Positions 10,143-20,522 of a stretch of 64,000 bases of DNA are shown piece after piece. Source of the stretch: Streptomyces sp. LX-29 (GTDB lineage: Bacteria; Actinomycetota; Actinomycetes; Streptomycetales; Streptomycetaceae); NCBI RefSeq assembly GCF_029541745.1, contig NZ_CP089746.1, positions 3,224,001 to 3,288,000 on the forward strand, read 5' to 3'. Numbering within the stretch: position 1 is the first letter of the stretch; each line of letters opens with the position of its first letter. The position numbers were made by a program, and so were the translations under genes. The notes below the pieces were generated by a model. That model had not been told where the DNA came from. It worked only from the letters and a program-made list of their open reading frames with translations, and did no database searches.

Positions 10143-11171
10143 TCACCGGATCGGGTCGACCTGCCCGGCGCCGTGCCGCCTCGGTCGGCCCGGGCGAAGC
10201 GGCTCCTCGGGGACGGCGGGGTCGGCGTCCCGCGACACCGCCGTCTCGGCGGCCCGCTCAGCGATCATTCGTGCCAGGGGCTCGGGCAGCCAGCTCGCAC
10301 CGCCCCGCGGCGCGTCCTCGGGCAGCGCCTTGTCGAGCCGGCGCGCGGTCGGCCGCCGGGCCGGGTCCTTCGTCAGGCAGTCGCGCAGCAGGTCGGCGAG
10401 GTGTCCGTCGAGGGCGTCCACGCCCTGGAGGTCGGCCGCGCCGTACACGGTGCGGTGCAGCACCGCGTCGACCGCGCCGGTACCGAACGGCGGGCGGCCG
10501 GTGGCCGCGTAGGCGAGCAGGCAGCCGAGCGCGAAGACGTCGCTGGCCGGCCCGACCTCCGTGGCGCGCGCCTCGGCCTGCTCCGGCGCCAGGAAGCCCG
10601 GAGTGCCGACGATGACGTCGCTGGAGGTCATCGAGGTCAGGGGCGTGCCGAGGACGGGGCCGGCGGACTCGGTCCGCGGGTTCTCCCAACCCCGCGCGAT
10701 ACCGAAGTCGATCAGCCGCGGGCCGTCCACGGCCAGCAGCACGTTGCAGGGCTTCACATCGCGGTGGACCAGTCCCGCCGCGTGGACCGCGTCCAGCGCG
10801 CGGGCCAGCCGCTTGCCCAGCACGCGCACGCTGCGTACGGGCAGCGGCCCGTGTGCGGCGACCGCCTCGGCCAGGGAGGGGCCCGGCACGAAGACCGTGG
10901 CCAACCAGGGCTCGGCCGCGTCCGGGTCGGCGGCGGTGACCGGCACCGCCCAGGGGCTGCTCACCCGACAGGCGGCCGCGATCTCCCGGCGGAAGCGGGC
11001 CCGGAACTCCGGCTCGTCCGCGTACTCGGCCTGAATGACCTTGATCGCCACCAGCGTGCCGGCCGGCGTACGGCCGAGGTAGACCACGCCCATGCCCCCC
11101 GCGCCCAGCCGCCCCAGCAGACGGTGGCCGGCGACCCAGGTGGGGTCGGAGGGAAGCAGCGGCTCGGTCAC
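10143..11171 (-). CDS. serine/threonine protein kinase (soluble, PknB-like)
   Basis: 342-residue Hanks-type kinase. The glycine loop is GRLGAGGMGVVYLGR (20-34) and the ATP lysine is Lys44 in VAIK. The catalytic loop is HRDVKPCN (136-143), the metal site is DFG in IDFGIARG, and APE appears as LAPEQ. The GTG at 11171 is preceded by GGGAGG. There is no transmembrane segment: after the kinase domain only a 55-residue Arg/Pro/Ala tail remains, so it should act in the cytoplasm, unlike the receptor-type kinase at 51525. It is divergent from rarD. Target unknown. Confidence 0.9.
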   Translation of the reverse strand: MTEPLLPSDPTWVAGHRLLGRLGAGGMGVVYLGRTPAGTLVAIKVIQAEYADEPEFRARFRREIAAACRVSSPWAVPVTAADPDAAEPWLATVFVPGPSLAEAVAAHGPLPVRSVRVLGKRLARALDAVHAAGLVHRDVKPCNVLLAVDGPRLIDFGIARGWENPRTESAGPVLGTPLTSMTSSDVIVGTPGFLAPEQAEARATEVGPASDVFALGCLLAYAATGRPPFGTGAVDAVLHRTVYGAADLQGVDALDGHLADLLRDCLTKDPARRPTARRLDKALPEDAPRGGASWLPEPLARMIAERAAETAVSRDADPAVPEEPLRPGRPRRHGAGQVDPIR

Positions 11172-11591
11172 GACCGGGCCTCCCGGGCGCTCCGGGCCGC
11201 GAGGCGGATCGGTGGGGCGGCGCCGTTCCCCGGGGCGGCGCGCCTCGTTCGATCGGGGGCCGGGCAGGCCGCGTTCCGCGGGCGCCCTCGCGGGGCGGGG
11301 ACGGTGTCGGCGGTGGTGGGGCGCCGACCGCGCCTGGCCCAGCCGCCCGTTCTCTCGTACTCCACGAGACCCCCACAGCGGGTCCTGCGTTCCCCGGGTG
11401 TTGTGCCGATGGTACGGGCAGGAGCGTGAACCGGTCCCGTACGAGGAGTGATCGGTCCTCCTGACGCGGCGCGTCGGGCGGGGCGCGATGCGCCGCGCGA
11501 CACAGGTGTCATGACCGTATGCCGATATGGAAATGACATGAGTCGTCCACGGCGCTACCTTCGACGAGTTGCCACGCTCAGGGGAGGACAT
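11172..11591. other. intergenic region between divergent Ser/Thr kinase and rarD
   Basis: 420 bp without a convincing gene. It becomes AT-richer towards rarD, where a candidate promoter is listed separately. Confidence 0.5.
11534..11561 (+). promoter_or_regulatory. candidate promoter for rarD
   Basis: TGACAT (11534-11539), 16 bp, TACCTT (11556-11561), ending 30 bp before the start. Fair match to vegetative Streptomyces promoters; assigned by eye. Confidence 0.35.
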
Positions 11592-12647
11592 GTGAAGCCG
11601 CAGAACGAGCAGCGCGCCGGGCTCGCGTACGGCTTTGCCGCGTACGGCATGTGGGGGCTCTTCCCGCTGTACTGGCCGCTTCTGGAACCCGCCGGCGCCG
11701 CCGAGATCCTCGCCCACCGCATGGCGTGGTCTCTGATCGTGGCCGTCGGCATCGTCGTGGCGCTGCGCCGCTGGTCGTGGATACCCCAGCTGCTGCGGCA
11801 GCCCAAGCGCCTGGCCTCCATCGCCCTCGCGTCCTGCGTGATCTCCCTCAACTGGGGCACCTACATCTGGGGCGTCAACTCCGGCTACGTCGTCGAGACG
11901 TCCCTCGGCTACTTCATCAACCCGCTCGTCAGCATCGGCTTCGGCGTGCTGCTGCTGCGGGAACGGCTGCGCCCGGCGCAGTGGACGGCCGTGGGCATCG
12001 GCCTCGTCGCCGTGGTGGTCCTCGCCGTGGGATACGGCAGGCCGCCGTGGATCGCGCTCATCCTCGCCTTCAGCTTCGGGACGTACAGCCTGGTCAAGAA
12101 GCGGGTCGGGCTGGACGGGCTGGAGTCCTTCGCCGCCGAGACCTCGATGCAGTTCCTGCCCGCCCTGGCGTTCCTGCTGTTCACGGGCGCCCAGGGCGAC
12201 ACGACCTTCGCCGGCGAGGGCGTCGGCCACGCCTTGCTGCTGATGGCCACGGGCGCGGTGACCGCGGTCCCGCTGATCTGCTTCGGCGCGTCGGCGGTAC
12301 GGCTGCCGCTGTCGACGATCGGCCTCATGCAGTACCTCGCCCCGACCTCCCAGTTCGCCCTCGGTCTGCTGGTCTTCCACGAGTCGATGCCGCCGGAGCG
12401 GTGGGCGGGCTTCGCCCTCGTGTGGCTGGCGCTGACGCTGCTGACCTGGGACGCGCTGCGCACCGCGCGGCAGGGGCGGTTGGCGCGGGCACGGGCCCGG
12501 GCGGAGGCGGAGACCAAGGCCGCCGCCGACGCGACCGTGGCGCCGGCGGTTACGGCCACGGCCACGGCCGCAGCCACCATGGACACCGCCACGGCCGTGA
12601 CCGGCACCGGCGCCGCCGACCCCGCGGCGTCGCGAACCGCCCCCTAG
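11592..12647 (+). CDS. rarD: RarD-type EamA-family transporter
   Basis: 351-residue inner-membrane protein of the drug/metabolite transporter superfamily with about ten hydrophobic segments. It shows the RarD-like beginning (AYGFAAYGMWGLFPLYWP) and internal markers such as EILAHRMAWSLI, LNWGTYIWGVNSG and QYLAPTSQFALGLLVF. Substrate unknown; the chloramphenicol-sensitivity name is historical. The GTG at 11592 follows GGGGAGGAC closely; the overlapping ATG at 11590 reads ATGTGA and stops at once. The last 60 residues are a low-complexity Ala/Thr-rich cytoplasmic tail not expected in the family. Confidence 0.9.
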   Translation: MKPQNEQRAGLAYGFAAYGMWGLFPLYWPLLEPAGAAEILAHRMAWSLIVAVGIVVALRRWSWIPQLLRQPKRLASIALASCVISLNWGTYIWGVNSGYVVETSLGYFINPLVSIGFGVLLLRERLRPAQWTAVGIGLVAVVVLAVGYGRPPWIALILAFSFGTYSLVKKRVGLDGLESFAAETSMQFLPALAFLLFTGAQGDTTFAGEGVGHALLLMATGAVTAVPLICFGASAVRLPLSTIGLMQYLAPTSQFALGLLVFHESMPPERWAGFALVWLALTLLTWDALRTARQGRLARARARAEAETKAAADATVAPAVTATATAAATMDTATAVTGTGAADPAASRTAP

Positions 12648-12704
12648 CGGATAGCCCACCCGTCATAGGGATCGATATCCGGCAAGCCGTGTCCGATTCC
12701 CGTC

Positions 12705-14250
<1,546 letters not shown>

Positions 14251-14361
14251 GCCCTGTCGAGCACCGACCGGCCCGATCAGGCTGAGTGATCACGTCGCCC
14301 GCGGGCGTGCGTCGTTCCATGCCCGGCCGCCCTCCCTCGGCCCCCGGCCGCGGCTCCCTAC

Positions 14362-14460
14362 GTCACCCTCCCCGGGCCGCGCTCCTCGGCACCCTCCCCA
14401 GGTCACCCTCCCCGGGCCACGCCTCCTCGGCGCCCTCCCCCGGTCACCCTCCCTCGGTCG
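14362..14460. repeat. about 40-bp direct repeat, two full copies and a partial third
   Basis: Copies start at 14362, 14402 and 14443 (GTCACCCTCCCCGGGCC...). They fill the gap between the aminopeptidase and the CGNR gene and slightly overlap the 3' end of the latter. No function is evident. Confidence 0.7.
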
Positions 14461-15061
14461 TGCCGTCCGGGTCGTGGTGGCGCGCGCGCAGGGCGCGCAC
14501 CTTGTGTCGGTTCCCGCAGCGCCGCATCGAGCACCAGCGCCGCTGGCCGGGGCGCGAGGTGTCGACGAAGAGCAGATAGCAGTCATCGGCCCCGCACTCG
14601 CGTATGCGGTGGGCGTGCGGTCCGGAGAACAGCTCGACGGCGTCGCGCGCCACCGTGGACAGCAGCTGGGCACCGGTCGCGGGCCGCGCCCAGCCGCGCT
14701 CGGCATCGCCCTCCAGCACGGGCGCCAGCGGCGGCGCCGCCGCGGCCTCGTTGACCACCGCGACGTCGGCGGGGCTCACGGCGCGCCCGTGCGCCCGGTC
14801 GGCGGTCAGCCGCCACAGCGCGTCCCGCAGCCGGCGCGCGGCGGTCAGGTCGGCCGCGGTCACCACCGTCTCGGGCGTCGGACGCAGCCGGCTGCGCGTC
14901 ACCCAGTCCACGAGGTCCGCGGGCTCATGCAGCGACTCGTACCGGGCGAAGGCGGCGGGGCCGCCGGTGACCAGCAGCTCCAGACACAGGGCGCCCGGGT
15001 CGAAGTGGTAGGGCACCCCTTCGGGTGAGTGAAGGACCAGACCCATTGCATGCTCGACCAT
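14444..15061 (-). CDS. CGNR zinc-finger / ABATE-domain putative transcriptional regulator
   Basis: 205-residue protein. The N-terminal ABATE-like region is followed by a C-terminal CGNR zinc finger: two Cys in CGADDCYLLFVD, then WCSMRRCGNRHKVRALRAR. This family is thought to bind DNA, but few members are characterised. The ATG at 15061 begins right beside a palindrome containing TATAGT, with no room for a ribosome site, so the mRNA is probably leaderless. Divergent from the VOC gene at 15131, which is the obvious candidate target together with its own promoter. Confidence 0.87.
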   Translation of the reverse strand: MVEHAMGLVLHSPEGVPYHFDPGALCLELLVTGGPAAFARYESLHEPADLVDWVTRSRLRPTPETVVTAADLTAARRLRDALWRLTADRAHGRAVSPADVAVVNEAAAAPPLAPVLEGDAERGWARPATGAQLLSTVARDAVELFSGPHAHRIRECGADDCYLLFVDTSRPGQRRWCSMRRCGNRHKVRALRARHHDPDGTTEGG

Positions 15062-15082
15062 GTAACCACTATAACTGGTTAC
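15062..15082. promoter_or_regulatory. palindromic operator overlapping the CGNR promoter
   Basis: GTAACCA (15062-15068), 7-nt centre CTATAAC, TGGTTAC (15076-15082): perfect 7-bp arms. On the minus strand the centre contains TATAGT (15073-15068), a good -10 box, six bases before the CGNR ATG. A protein bound here would block that promoter and could affect the divergent VOC gene. Confidence 0.6.
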
Positions 15083-15130
15083 GCGCCCCGGCAGGGGGTG
15101 CACCGGACACTCCGACCGACGGGGGAAGCG

Positions 15131-15580
15131 ATGGCACTGCACTGGAAGCTTGTGATCGACGCGGCGGACCCGCACCGACAGGCCGTCTTCTGGGCGGAAG
15201 CGCTCGGCTATGTGGTGGAGGACAACAGCGCGCTGATCGAGCGCCTGCTGGGGTACGGCGCGATCAGTGAGGACCTGCTCACCGAGTTCGAGGGGCGCCG
15301 CGCCTGGCGGGATCTGGTGGCGGTGCGGCACCCGGACGATCCGTTCGACGCGGAGACCGGCACCGGTCTGGGGCGGCGCATCCTCTTCCAGCGGGTGCCC
15401 GAGCCGAAGACGGTGAAGAACCGACTCCACCTGGACCTGCACGGCGCACCGGGCGAGCGGGAGGCCGAGGTGAGACGGCTGGAGGCGCTGGGCGCCACGC
15501 TCGTCCGGCACGTCAAGGAGCCGGGCGGCGAATGGAGCGTGCTGACCGACCCCGAGGGCAACGAGTTCTGCGTGCAGTAG
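15131..15580 (+). CDS. VOC (glyoxalase-like) family protein
   Basis: 149-residue protein with the beta-alpha-beta-beta-beta fold signature of the vicinal-oxygen-chelate superfamily: LHWKLVIDAADPHRQAVFWAEALGY at the start and WSVLTDPEGNEFCVQ at the end. Members include glyoxalases, dioxygenases and resistance proteins; the substrate cannot be read from sequence. The ATG at 15131 follows GGGGGAAG. It is divergent from the CGNR regulator, sharing a 69-bp gap with a palindrome, and convergent with the ABC permease only 12 bp away, with no hairpin between. Confidence 0.88.
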   Translation: MALHWKLVIDAADPHRQAVFWAEALGYVVEDNSALIERLLGYGAISEDLLTEFEGRRAWRDLVAVRHPDDPFDAETGTGLGRRILFQRVPEPKTVKNRLHLDLHGAPGEREAEVRRLEALGATLVRHVKEPGGEWSVLTDPEGNEFCVQ

Positions 15581-15592
15581 CGCACGGGCCGG

Positions 15593-16630
15593 TCAGCTGT
15601 TGACGTCCCGCGCCGTGAACCGCGCCCAGGCCGCGGAGCCGAACACCGCCGCGTACAGCCCCTGGAGGCTGAGGTTCTTGACCACCTCGTCCCAGTAGAC
15701 GGGGTCGCGCAGCAGGTCGGCGAAGCTGAGCCAGTAGTGCGGGAAGAGGTAGGGGTGGACGACGTGCAGCTGCGGGATGGTGTCCACGATCTGCACCGTG
15801 ATCAGCAGTCCCACGGTCGCCGCCATGGCGGCGATGCCGCTGGTGGTGAGCGTCGAGATGAACAGGCCGAGCGCCGCGATGCCCACCAGTGAGGCGGCGA
15901 CGACGCCCGCGACGCCCAAGGCCCGCAGCAGTCCGTCCGCGAAGGAGACCCTGGTGCCGGAGATCAGGGTGACCTCGCCCAGCGGGAAGAACGCGGCACC
16001 GACCGCCAGCGCGGTGACCGCCACCACCAAGGTGGCGGCCAGGCAGAACACCAGCACGGAGAGGAACTTGGCGAGCAGCAGCCGGGTGCGGCCGGCGGGG
16101 GCCACCAGCAGATAGCGCAGCGTTCCACCACCGGCCTCACCGGCGATGGAGTCGCCCGCGATGACACCGATCGCCATCGGGAGGAAGACCGGCAGCGTCG
16201 CGGCCAGGGAGGCGAAGACCAGGAAGAGACCGTTGTTGGTGACCTGGGCGATGAAGGCCGGGCCCTCGCCCTCTCCCCCGCCGCCCCCGCCGATGGTGCC
16301 GCCGTCGCTGGTCTCGATCTTCACCGCGATGCCGACCAGGATCGGAACGGCGGCGAGCACGCCCAGCAGCGCCAGGGTCCGCCAGCGTCGGAAGGTCACA
16401 CCCAACTCGCTGCGGAAGAGCCCCAGTGACCACAGGGGGTTGGGCCGCACCCGCGCGGGGCCCGAGGGGCCGCGACCGGCGGGCCCGCCGGCCTCCCCGC
16501 CGACAGCCCCGCCGGTCCTCGGCGGGCGGACCGCCCCGGCCGCCGCTCCGTCCCCACCAACCCGTGACCGAGCCCGCGACTCCGCTCCCGCCCCCACTCG
16601 TGACTCAGCCCGTGACTCAGCCCGCGACAT
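15593..16630 (-). CDS. ABC-2 type transporter permease
   Basis: 345-residue membrane protein with about six hydrophobic segments: ALLGVLAAVPILVGIAV, then FASLAATLPVFLPMAIGVIA and others. The cytoplasmic motif GTLRYLLVAPAGRTRLLLAK is typical of BcrB/NatB-like exporter permeases. The first 65 residues are a low-complexity Ser/Arg/Gly tail, so the true start could be later. The chosen ATG at 16630 overlaps the end of the ATPase gene by 14 bp. A glycine-rich GTIGGGGGGEGEG loop follows the first segment. Exported substrate unknown. Confidence 0.86.
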   Translation of the reverse strand: MSRAESRAESRVGAGAESRARSRVGGDGAAAGAVRPPRTGGAVGGEAGGPAGRGPSGPARVRPNPLWSLGLFRSELGVTFRRWRTLALLGVLAAVPILVGIAVKIETSDGGTIGGGGGGEGEGPAFIAQVTNNGLFLVFASLAATLPVFLPMAIGVIAGDSIAGEAGGGTLRYLLVAPAGRTRLLLAKFLSVLVFCLAATLVVAVTALAVGAAFFPLGEVTLISGTRVSFADGLLRALGVAGVVAASLVGIAALGLFISTLTTSGIAAMAATVGLLITVQIVDTIPQLHVVHPYLFPHYWLSFADLLRDPVYWDEVVKNLSLQGLYAAVFGSAAWARFTARDVNS

Positions 16631-17609
16631 CGAAGCCCTCCCCCGTCAGTGCCACGAACGCGTCCTCCAGCGAGGCCCGTTCGGTGCCGAATTCCCGCAC
16701 CCGTACCCCGGCGCGCACCAGGGCGGCGTTGACGTCCGCCAGGTCCGGCGGGTCTGCCGTGGGCAGCTCCCCGGTGACCCGGTCGTCCACGACCACCAGG
16801 TCCGTCACGCCGTGCTCCTTGAGCACGCGGATCGCGTCGGCCGGGTCCGGGGTGGTGACCCCCAGCCGTCCACGGCTGGCGGCCACGAGCTCGGCGACCG
16901 TGCCCTGGGTGATGAGCCGACCCTGGGCCATGACCGCCGCATGCGTGCACACCTGCTCGATCTCGTCCAGCAGATGGGAGGAGAGGAAGACCGTGGTCCC
17001 GTCGTCGGCCAGCTCCCGCACCAGGGTGCGTATCTCCCGCATGCCCTGCGGGTCCAGGCCGTTGGTCGGCTCGTCCAGGATGAGGAGTTCCCGTGGTTGC
17101 AGCAGAGCGGCGGCGAGTCCCAGGCGTTGCTTCATCCCCAGCGAATAGGCGCGCGCCTTCTTCCAGGCCGCGGCCGCCAGTCCGACCCGGTCCAGCGCCG
17201 CGGCGACCCGCGCGGCCCGAGTGCTCGGGTCGGCGGTGGGATCGGCGGCGTCGAACCGGAGCAGATTGTCCCGGCCGTTCAGGAAGGGGTACAGGGCCGG
17301 GCCCTCGATCAGGGCGCCGACTCGGGGCAGCACGCTGCGCGCGGCGCGCGGCATCGGCTCGCCCAGCAGCCGTGCCCGGCCGGAGCTGGGTTCGATGAGC
17401 CCCATCAACATGCGGATGGTGGTCGTCTTCCCCGACCCGTTGGGCCCGAGGAACCCGAAGACGCTGCCGCGGGGCACGGACAGGTCCAGCGCGTCGACCG
17501 CGAGCTGTCCCCCGCGGTATCGCTTGGTGAGCCCGCGCGTCTCGACCGCGGCGTCGCGGCCCGCGGCGGTCGACGCCACGGGCGGGTCCTCGACGGACGG
17601 CTGGTCCAC
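16617..17609 (-). CDS. ABC transporter ATP-binding protein
   Basis: 330-residue ATPase of the drug/peptide exporter class (CcmA/NatA-like). Walker A is GPNGSGKTTT, the signature region is YSLGMKQRLGLAAALL, Walker B is LLILDEPTNGLDP and the switch His is in VFLSSHLLDE. The C-terminal 90 residues form the extra domain usual in this subclass. It is encoded immediately upstream of, and overlapping, its permease, so the pair forms a two-gene exporter. A strong hairpin at 17642-17684 separates it from the LolA-like gene upstream, so it probably has its own promoter in that short gap or depends on read-through. Confidence 0.92.
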   Translation of the reverse strand: MDQPSVEDPPVASTAAGRDAAVETRGLTKRYRGGQLAVDALDLSVPRGSVFGFLGPNGSGKTTTIRMLMGLIEPSSGRARLLGEPMPRAARSVLPRVGALIEGPALYPFLNGRDNLLRFDAADPTADPSTRAARVAAALDRVGLAAAAWKKARAYSLGMKQRLGLAAALLQPRELLILDEPTNGLDPQGMREIRTLVRELADDGTTVFLSSHLLDEIEQVCTHAAVMAQGRLITQGTVAELVAASRGRLGVTTPDPADAIRVLKEHGVTDLVVVDDRVTGELPTADPPDLADVNAALVRAGVRVREFGTERASLEDAFVALTGEGFDVAG

Positions 17610-17641
17610 GAGCTCTCCTTCGTCGTGGTGCGGTTCGTGGC

Positions 17642-17684
17642 GCGGCGGGACGCGGCCGGGGACTGCCCGGCCGCGCCCCGCCGC
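17642..17684 (-). terminator. 19-position hairpin after the LolA-like gene
   Basis: Arms 17642-17660 and 17666-17684, paired throughout except one A-C mismatch, with loop GACTG. It lies 17 bases past the stop at 17701 on the minus strand. Confidence 0.65.
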
Positions 17685-17700
17685 ACGCGGTTCGTCGGTG

Positions 17701-18942
17701 TTACTTGGCGGCGTTCGCGGCGTCGACCAGGGCGTCCTTGTCGACGGCTCCGACGAACACCTTGCCGTCGTCGGTCATCAGGGCGTTGACCAGGCGGGTG
17801 CTGAACACCGTGCCGGAGCCGAAGTCCCCCTTGACCTTGCTGCCCAGGCCGCTGAAGAGGTCGGCCGCGGCGCCCTCGTCGCCCGAGAGCTCGGCGTCGT
17901 CGGGCAGGGCCGGGGCGCCGCCGGGGAGCTTGAGTTCGGCGATCGAGCCCCAGCCCTCGCCGATCACGTTCAGCCCGGAGAAGTCGGCCGCGGCGTCCTT
18001 GCTCCAGGCGTCGTCGGCCCCGTGTGCCCCGGCCTCGCGCTCCAGCTCGTCCTGCTCGGTGACCTTGGCGCCCTTGGGCGGGGTGAACTCGAAGCTGCTC
18101 GCCGCCGGCTTCCCGAAGTCGACCTTGGTGAAGCCGACATCGACGACCGCCTTGCCGCCACTCTTCGGGTTCAGGGTGAGCTTCAGCGGCACGCCGTTGT
18201 CCGCGTCGACGGCTATGCGCACCGAACCGATCGTGGAGCCACCCTGCTTGGGCTCGATGAGCAGCTGGTAGGCGTCGCGACCGGCGACCCTGGCGGTGCC
18301 GTCCACCGATACCTCGGTGGTGTCGTCCACGGCGGCCAGCGCCTGCTTGGCCAGCTCCTGGGGCGTGACGTCCTGGAGGCCCTCGGGCAGCTTGTGCTCG
18401 CCCTCGGCGTCCTTGTCGGCCGCCTCCTTGGGCGCCTTGGCGTGGTAGGCCGTGTTGCTGGCGCTGTCGTACGCCCACACCTCGCCGGCGTTGTGGATCA
18501 GGCTGTACTCGGCGGCGTCCTCGAGGATCGACACCCGCTGCCGCTCCGGCCCGTCGACGGCCACCCGCAGCGTGTGCGAGCCGGACGCCAGCTCGGGGAG
18601 CTTGGACTCGGGGCTGGCCGACGCCCCGCCGTCCGAGGCCCCGCCGCCCAGGCTCATGCCCCCGGGAATCGAGGGGAGGCCGAGGTCGGTGGTGATCTTC
18701 ACCGAACCGGACAGCCGCTGGGCGTCCGAAGCGGCGATCTTGCCGATGAGCTCTTCGGCCGAAATCTTCGGCAGGTCGGGGTCCCCGCTGTCGGCGAGCG
18801 CCGGGACCAGCCCGATCGTGGCCGCGGCCACGCCGGCGATCGCGGCCGGGACTGCGTACCGAACGGCCTTGTGACGCCGGACGGGACGCTCGTCGTCCCA
18901 GAAGTCGTCGTCGGGGGCCTGTGCCGGTCGGATCCGTGCCAT
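17701..18942 (-). CDS. LolA-like / DUF2092 exported protein
   Basis: 413-residue protein with a 30-residue charged cytoplasmic start, one membrane/signal segment (AVPAAIAGVAAATIGLVPALA) and a large outer domain. The fold-type cues of the LolA/LppX class are strands such as SGSVKITTDLGLP, TLRVAVDGPERQRV and DAYQLLIEPKQGGSTIGSV. Actinobacterial members may bind lipids or sense envelope state; function is not proven. The ATG at 18942 follows GGAGG at a normal distance. No lipobox Cys is present, so it is anchored or secreted rather than lipidated. It is not co-directional with a Lol system. Confidence 0.8.
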   Translation of the reverse strand: MARIRPAQAPDDDFWDDERPVRRHKAVRYAVPAAIAGVAAATIGLVPALADSGDPDLPKISAEELIGKIAASDAQRLSGSVKITTDLGLPSIPGGMSLGGGASDGGASASPESKLPELASGSHTLRVAVDGPERQRVSILEDAAEYSLIHNAGEVWAYDSASNTAYHAKAPKEAADKDAEGEHKLPEGLQDVTPQELAKQALAAVDDTTEVSVDGTARVAGRDAYQLLIEPKQGGSTIGSVRIAVDADNGVPLKLTLNPKSGGKAVVDVGFTKVDFGKPAASSFEFTPPKGAKVTEQDELEREAGAHGADDAWSKDAAADFSGLNVIGEGWGSIAELKLPGGAPALPDDAELSGDEGAAADLFSGLGSKVKGDFGSGTVFSTRLVNALMTDDGKVFVGAVDKDALVDAANAAK

Positions 18943-19311
18943 GGGTGCTCTACCTCCGTGGTCGGCGGCGGTTGTCAGCTCTGCACTCGTCCACCTCTCG
19001 GGCCATTGTCGCCCGATCCGCCGTGTGGTGGTGCTTTCATCCCACCAAACGGGGCCGCCCGACGCGTCAGACCGCGGGATCAACTTCGTGTACTGCTGCG
19101 GTATGAGGCCGGGTCACCACGCGGTGGAACCCCTAGGGGACAGCGGACCGATGCCGTGCACACGCATCCGGCGGAGGCTCAGCCCCGTCGCGCGCGCCCC
19201 AACACGCGTGTCCCGGACGGTCGCACGCCGGGTGCCGCCCCGGCCGGAACGGCGCGGCGGCGGGTGGACGGGGCCGGTCGGCACCGTCGGGGCCGTGCCC
19301 CGGGTCGCGGC
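18943..19311. other. intergenic region upstream of the LolA-like gene
   Basis: 369 bp with no convincing gene. It must contain the LolA-like promoter; no clear boxes were identified. Confidence 0.45.
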
Positions 19312-20322
19312 TCAGCCCGCGCGGTGCACCACCGCGTCGCACAGGCCCTCCAGCGCGGCCTTGGCCGGACCGGCGGGCAGCGGGGCCAGCATGGCGCGGG
19401 CCTCGGCCGCGTAGCGCACCGTGTCGCGCCGCGCCTGCTCCAGCGCCGGGTGGACGCGCAGCCGGCGCAGCACCTCGGCGAGCAGGGCGTCGTCGGTGAG
19501 GTCGCCGTCCAGCATCCGGCACAGCTCGCGGTCCTCGGCGGAGCCGCTCGCCTCGGCCTGGGCCCGCAGCCGCAGCACCGGCAGCGTGGGGATGCCCTCG
19601 CGCAGGTCGGTGCCGGGCGTCTTGCCCGACTCATGGCTGTCGCTGGCGATGTCGAGGACGTCGTCGGCGAGCTGGAAGGCGGTGCCCAGGCGCTCGCCGT
19701 ACTGCGTGAGGATGTTGACGATCGCCTCGTCGGCGCCGGCCATCATGGCGCCGAACCGCCCGGAGACCGCGATCAGCGAGCCCGTCTTGCCGGCGATCAC
19801 GTCCAGATAGTGGTCGATCGGGTCGCGTCCGTCGCTCGGCCCGGCCGTCTCCAGGATCTGGCCGGTGACCAGCCGCTCGAACGCCTCGGCCTGGATCCGG
19901 ACCGCCTCCGGACCCAGGTCGGCGAGGATGTGCGAGGCGCGGGCGAACAGGAAGTCGCCCGTCAGCACCGCCAGCGAGTTGCCCCAGCGGGCGTTGGCGC
20001 TGGGCACGCCGCGGCGCACCTCCGCCTCGTCCATCACGTCGTCGTGGTACAGCGTCGCCAGGTGCGTGAGCTCCACCACCACGGCCGAGGGGACCACCCC
20101 CGGGGCGTGCGGGTCGCCGAACTGCGCCGCCAGCATCACCAGCAGCGGCCGGAACCGCTTGCCACCCGCCCGAACCAGGTGCTGGGCGGCGTCCGTGATG
20201 AACGGGACGTCGCTCTTGGTGGCCTCCAGCAGGCCCTCTTCCACGGCCGCCAGTCCGGCCTGGATGTCGGCTTCCAGAGTCTGGTCCCGCACGCTCAGCC
20301 CGAAGGGCCCGACGACGGTCAC
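19312..20322 (-). CDS. polyprenyl diphosphate synthase (probably for the menaquinone side chain)
   Basis: 336-residue trans-prenyltransferase that condenses isopentenyl diphosphate onto an allylic primer. The first Asp-rich motif is LYHDDVMDEAEVRRG and the second is QLADDVLDI; GGKRFRPLLVM and GKTGSLIAVS are also conserved. The GTG at 20322 is preceded by CAGGAG. The length class fits long-chain synthases, and the setting near menG, mqnA/mqnC and an isoprenoid reductase suggests it supplies the nonaprenyl chain of menaquinone; chain length cannot be fixed from motifs alone. Confidence 0.92.
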   Translation of the reverse strand: MTVVGPFGLSVRDQTLEADIQAGLAAVEEGLLEATKSDVPFITDAAQHLVRAGGKRFRPLLVMLAAQFGDPHAPGVVPSAVVVELTHLATLYHDDVMDEAEVRRGVPSANARWGNSLAVLTGDFLFARASHILADLGPEAVRIQAEAFERLVTGQILETAGPSDGRDPIDHYLDVIAGKTGSLIAVSGRFGAMMAGADEAIVNILTQYGERLGTAFQLADDVLDIASDSHESGKTPGTDLREGIPTLPVLRLRAQAEASGSAEDRELCRMLDGDLTDDALLAEVLRRLRVHPALEQARRDTVRYAAEARAMLAPLPAGPAKAALEGLCDAVVHRAG

Positions 20323-20522
20323 GAGGGGTACTCCTGTCTGCCTACGATCACGCGGAATGTCGATGTGTCGCTGTCTCCACTAAAAGGCAGCGTATCCGGT
20401 CGAGGATCGATCATCGTGGGCGCCTTCCCGGCTTGTGCGCCCTCTCACTTCCGCTACCGCGTAGACGGGCTTCCACCCCTGGTTTCCGATGTGGCCCACA
20501 TCACCCGCGCATCGCCGCTCGC

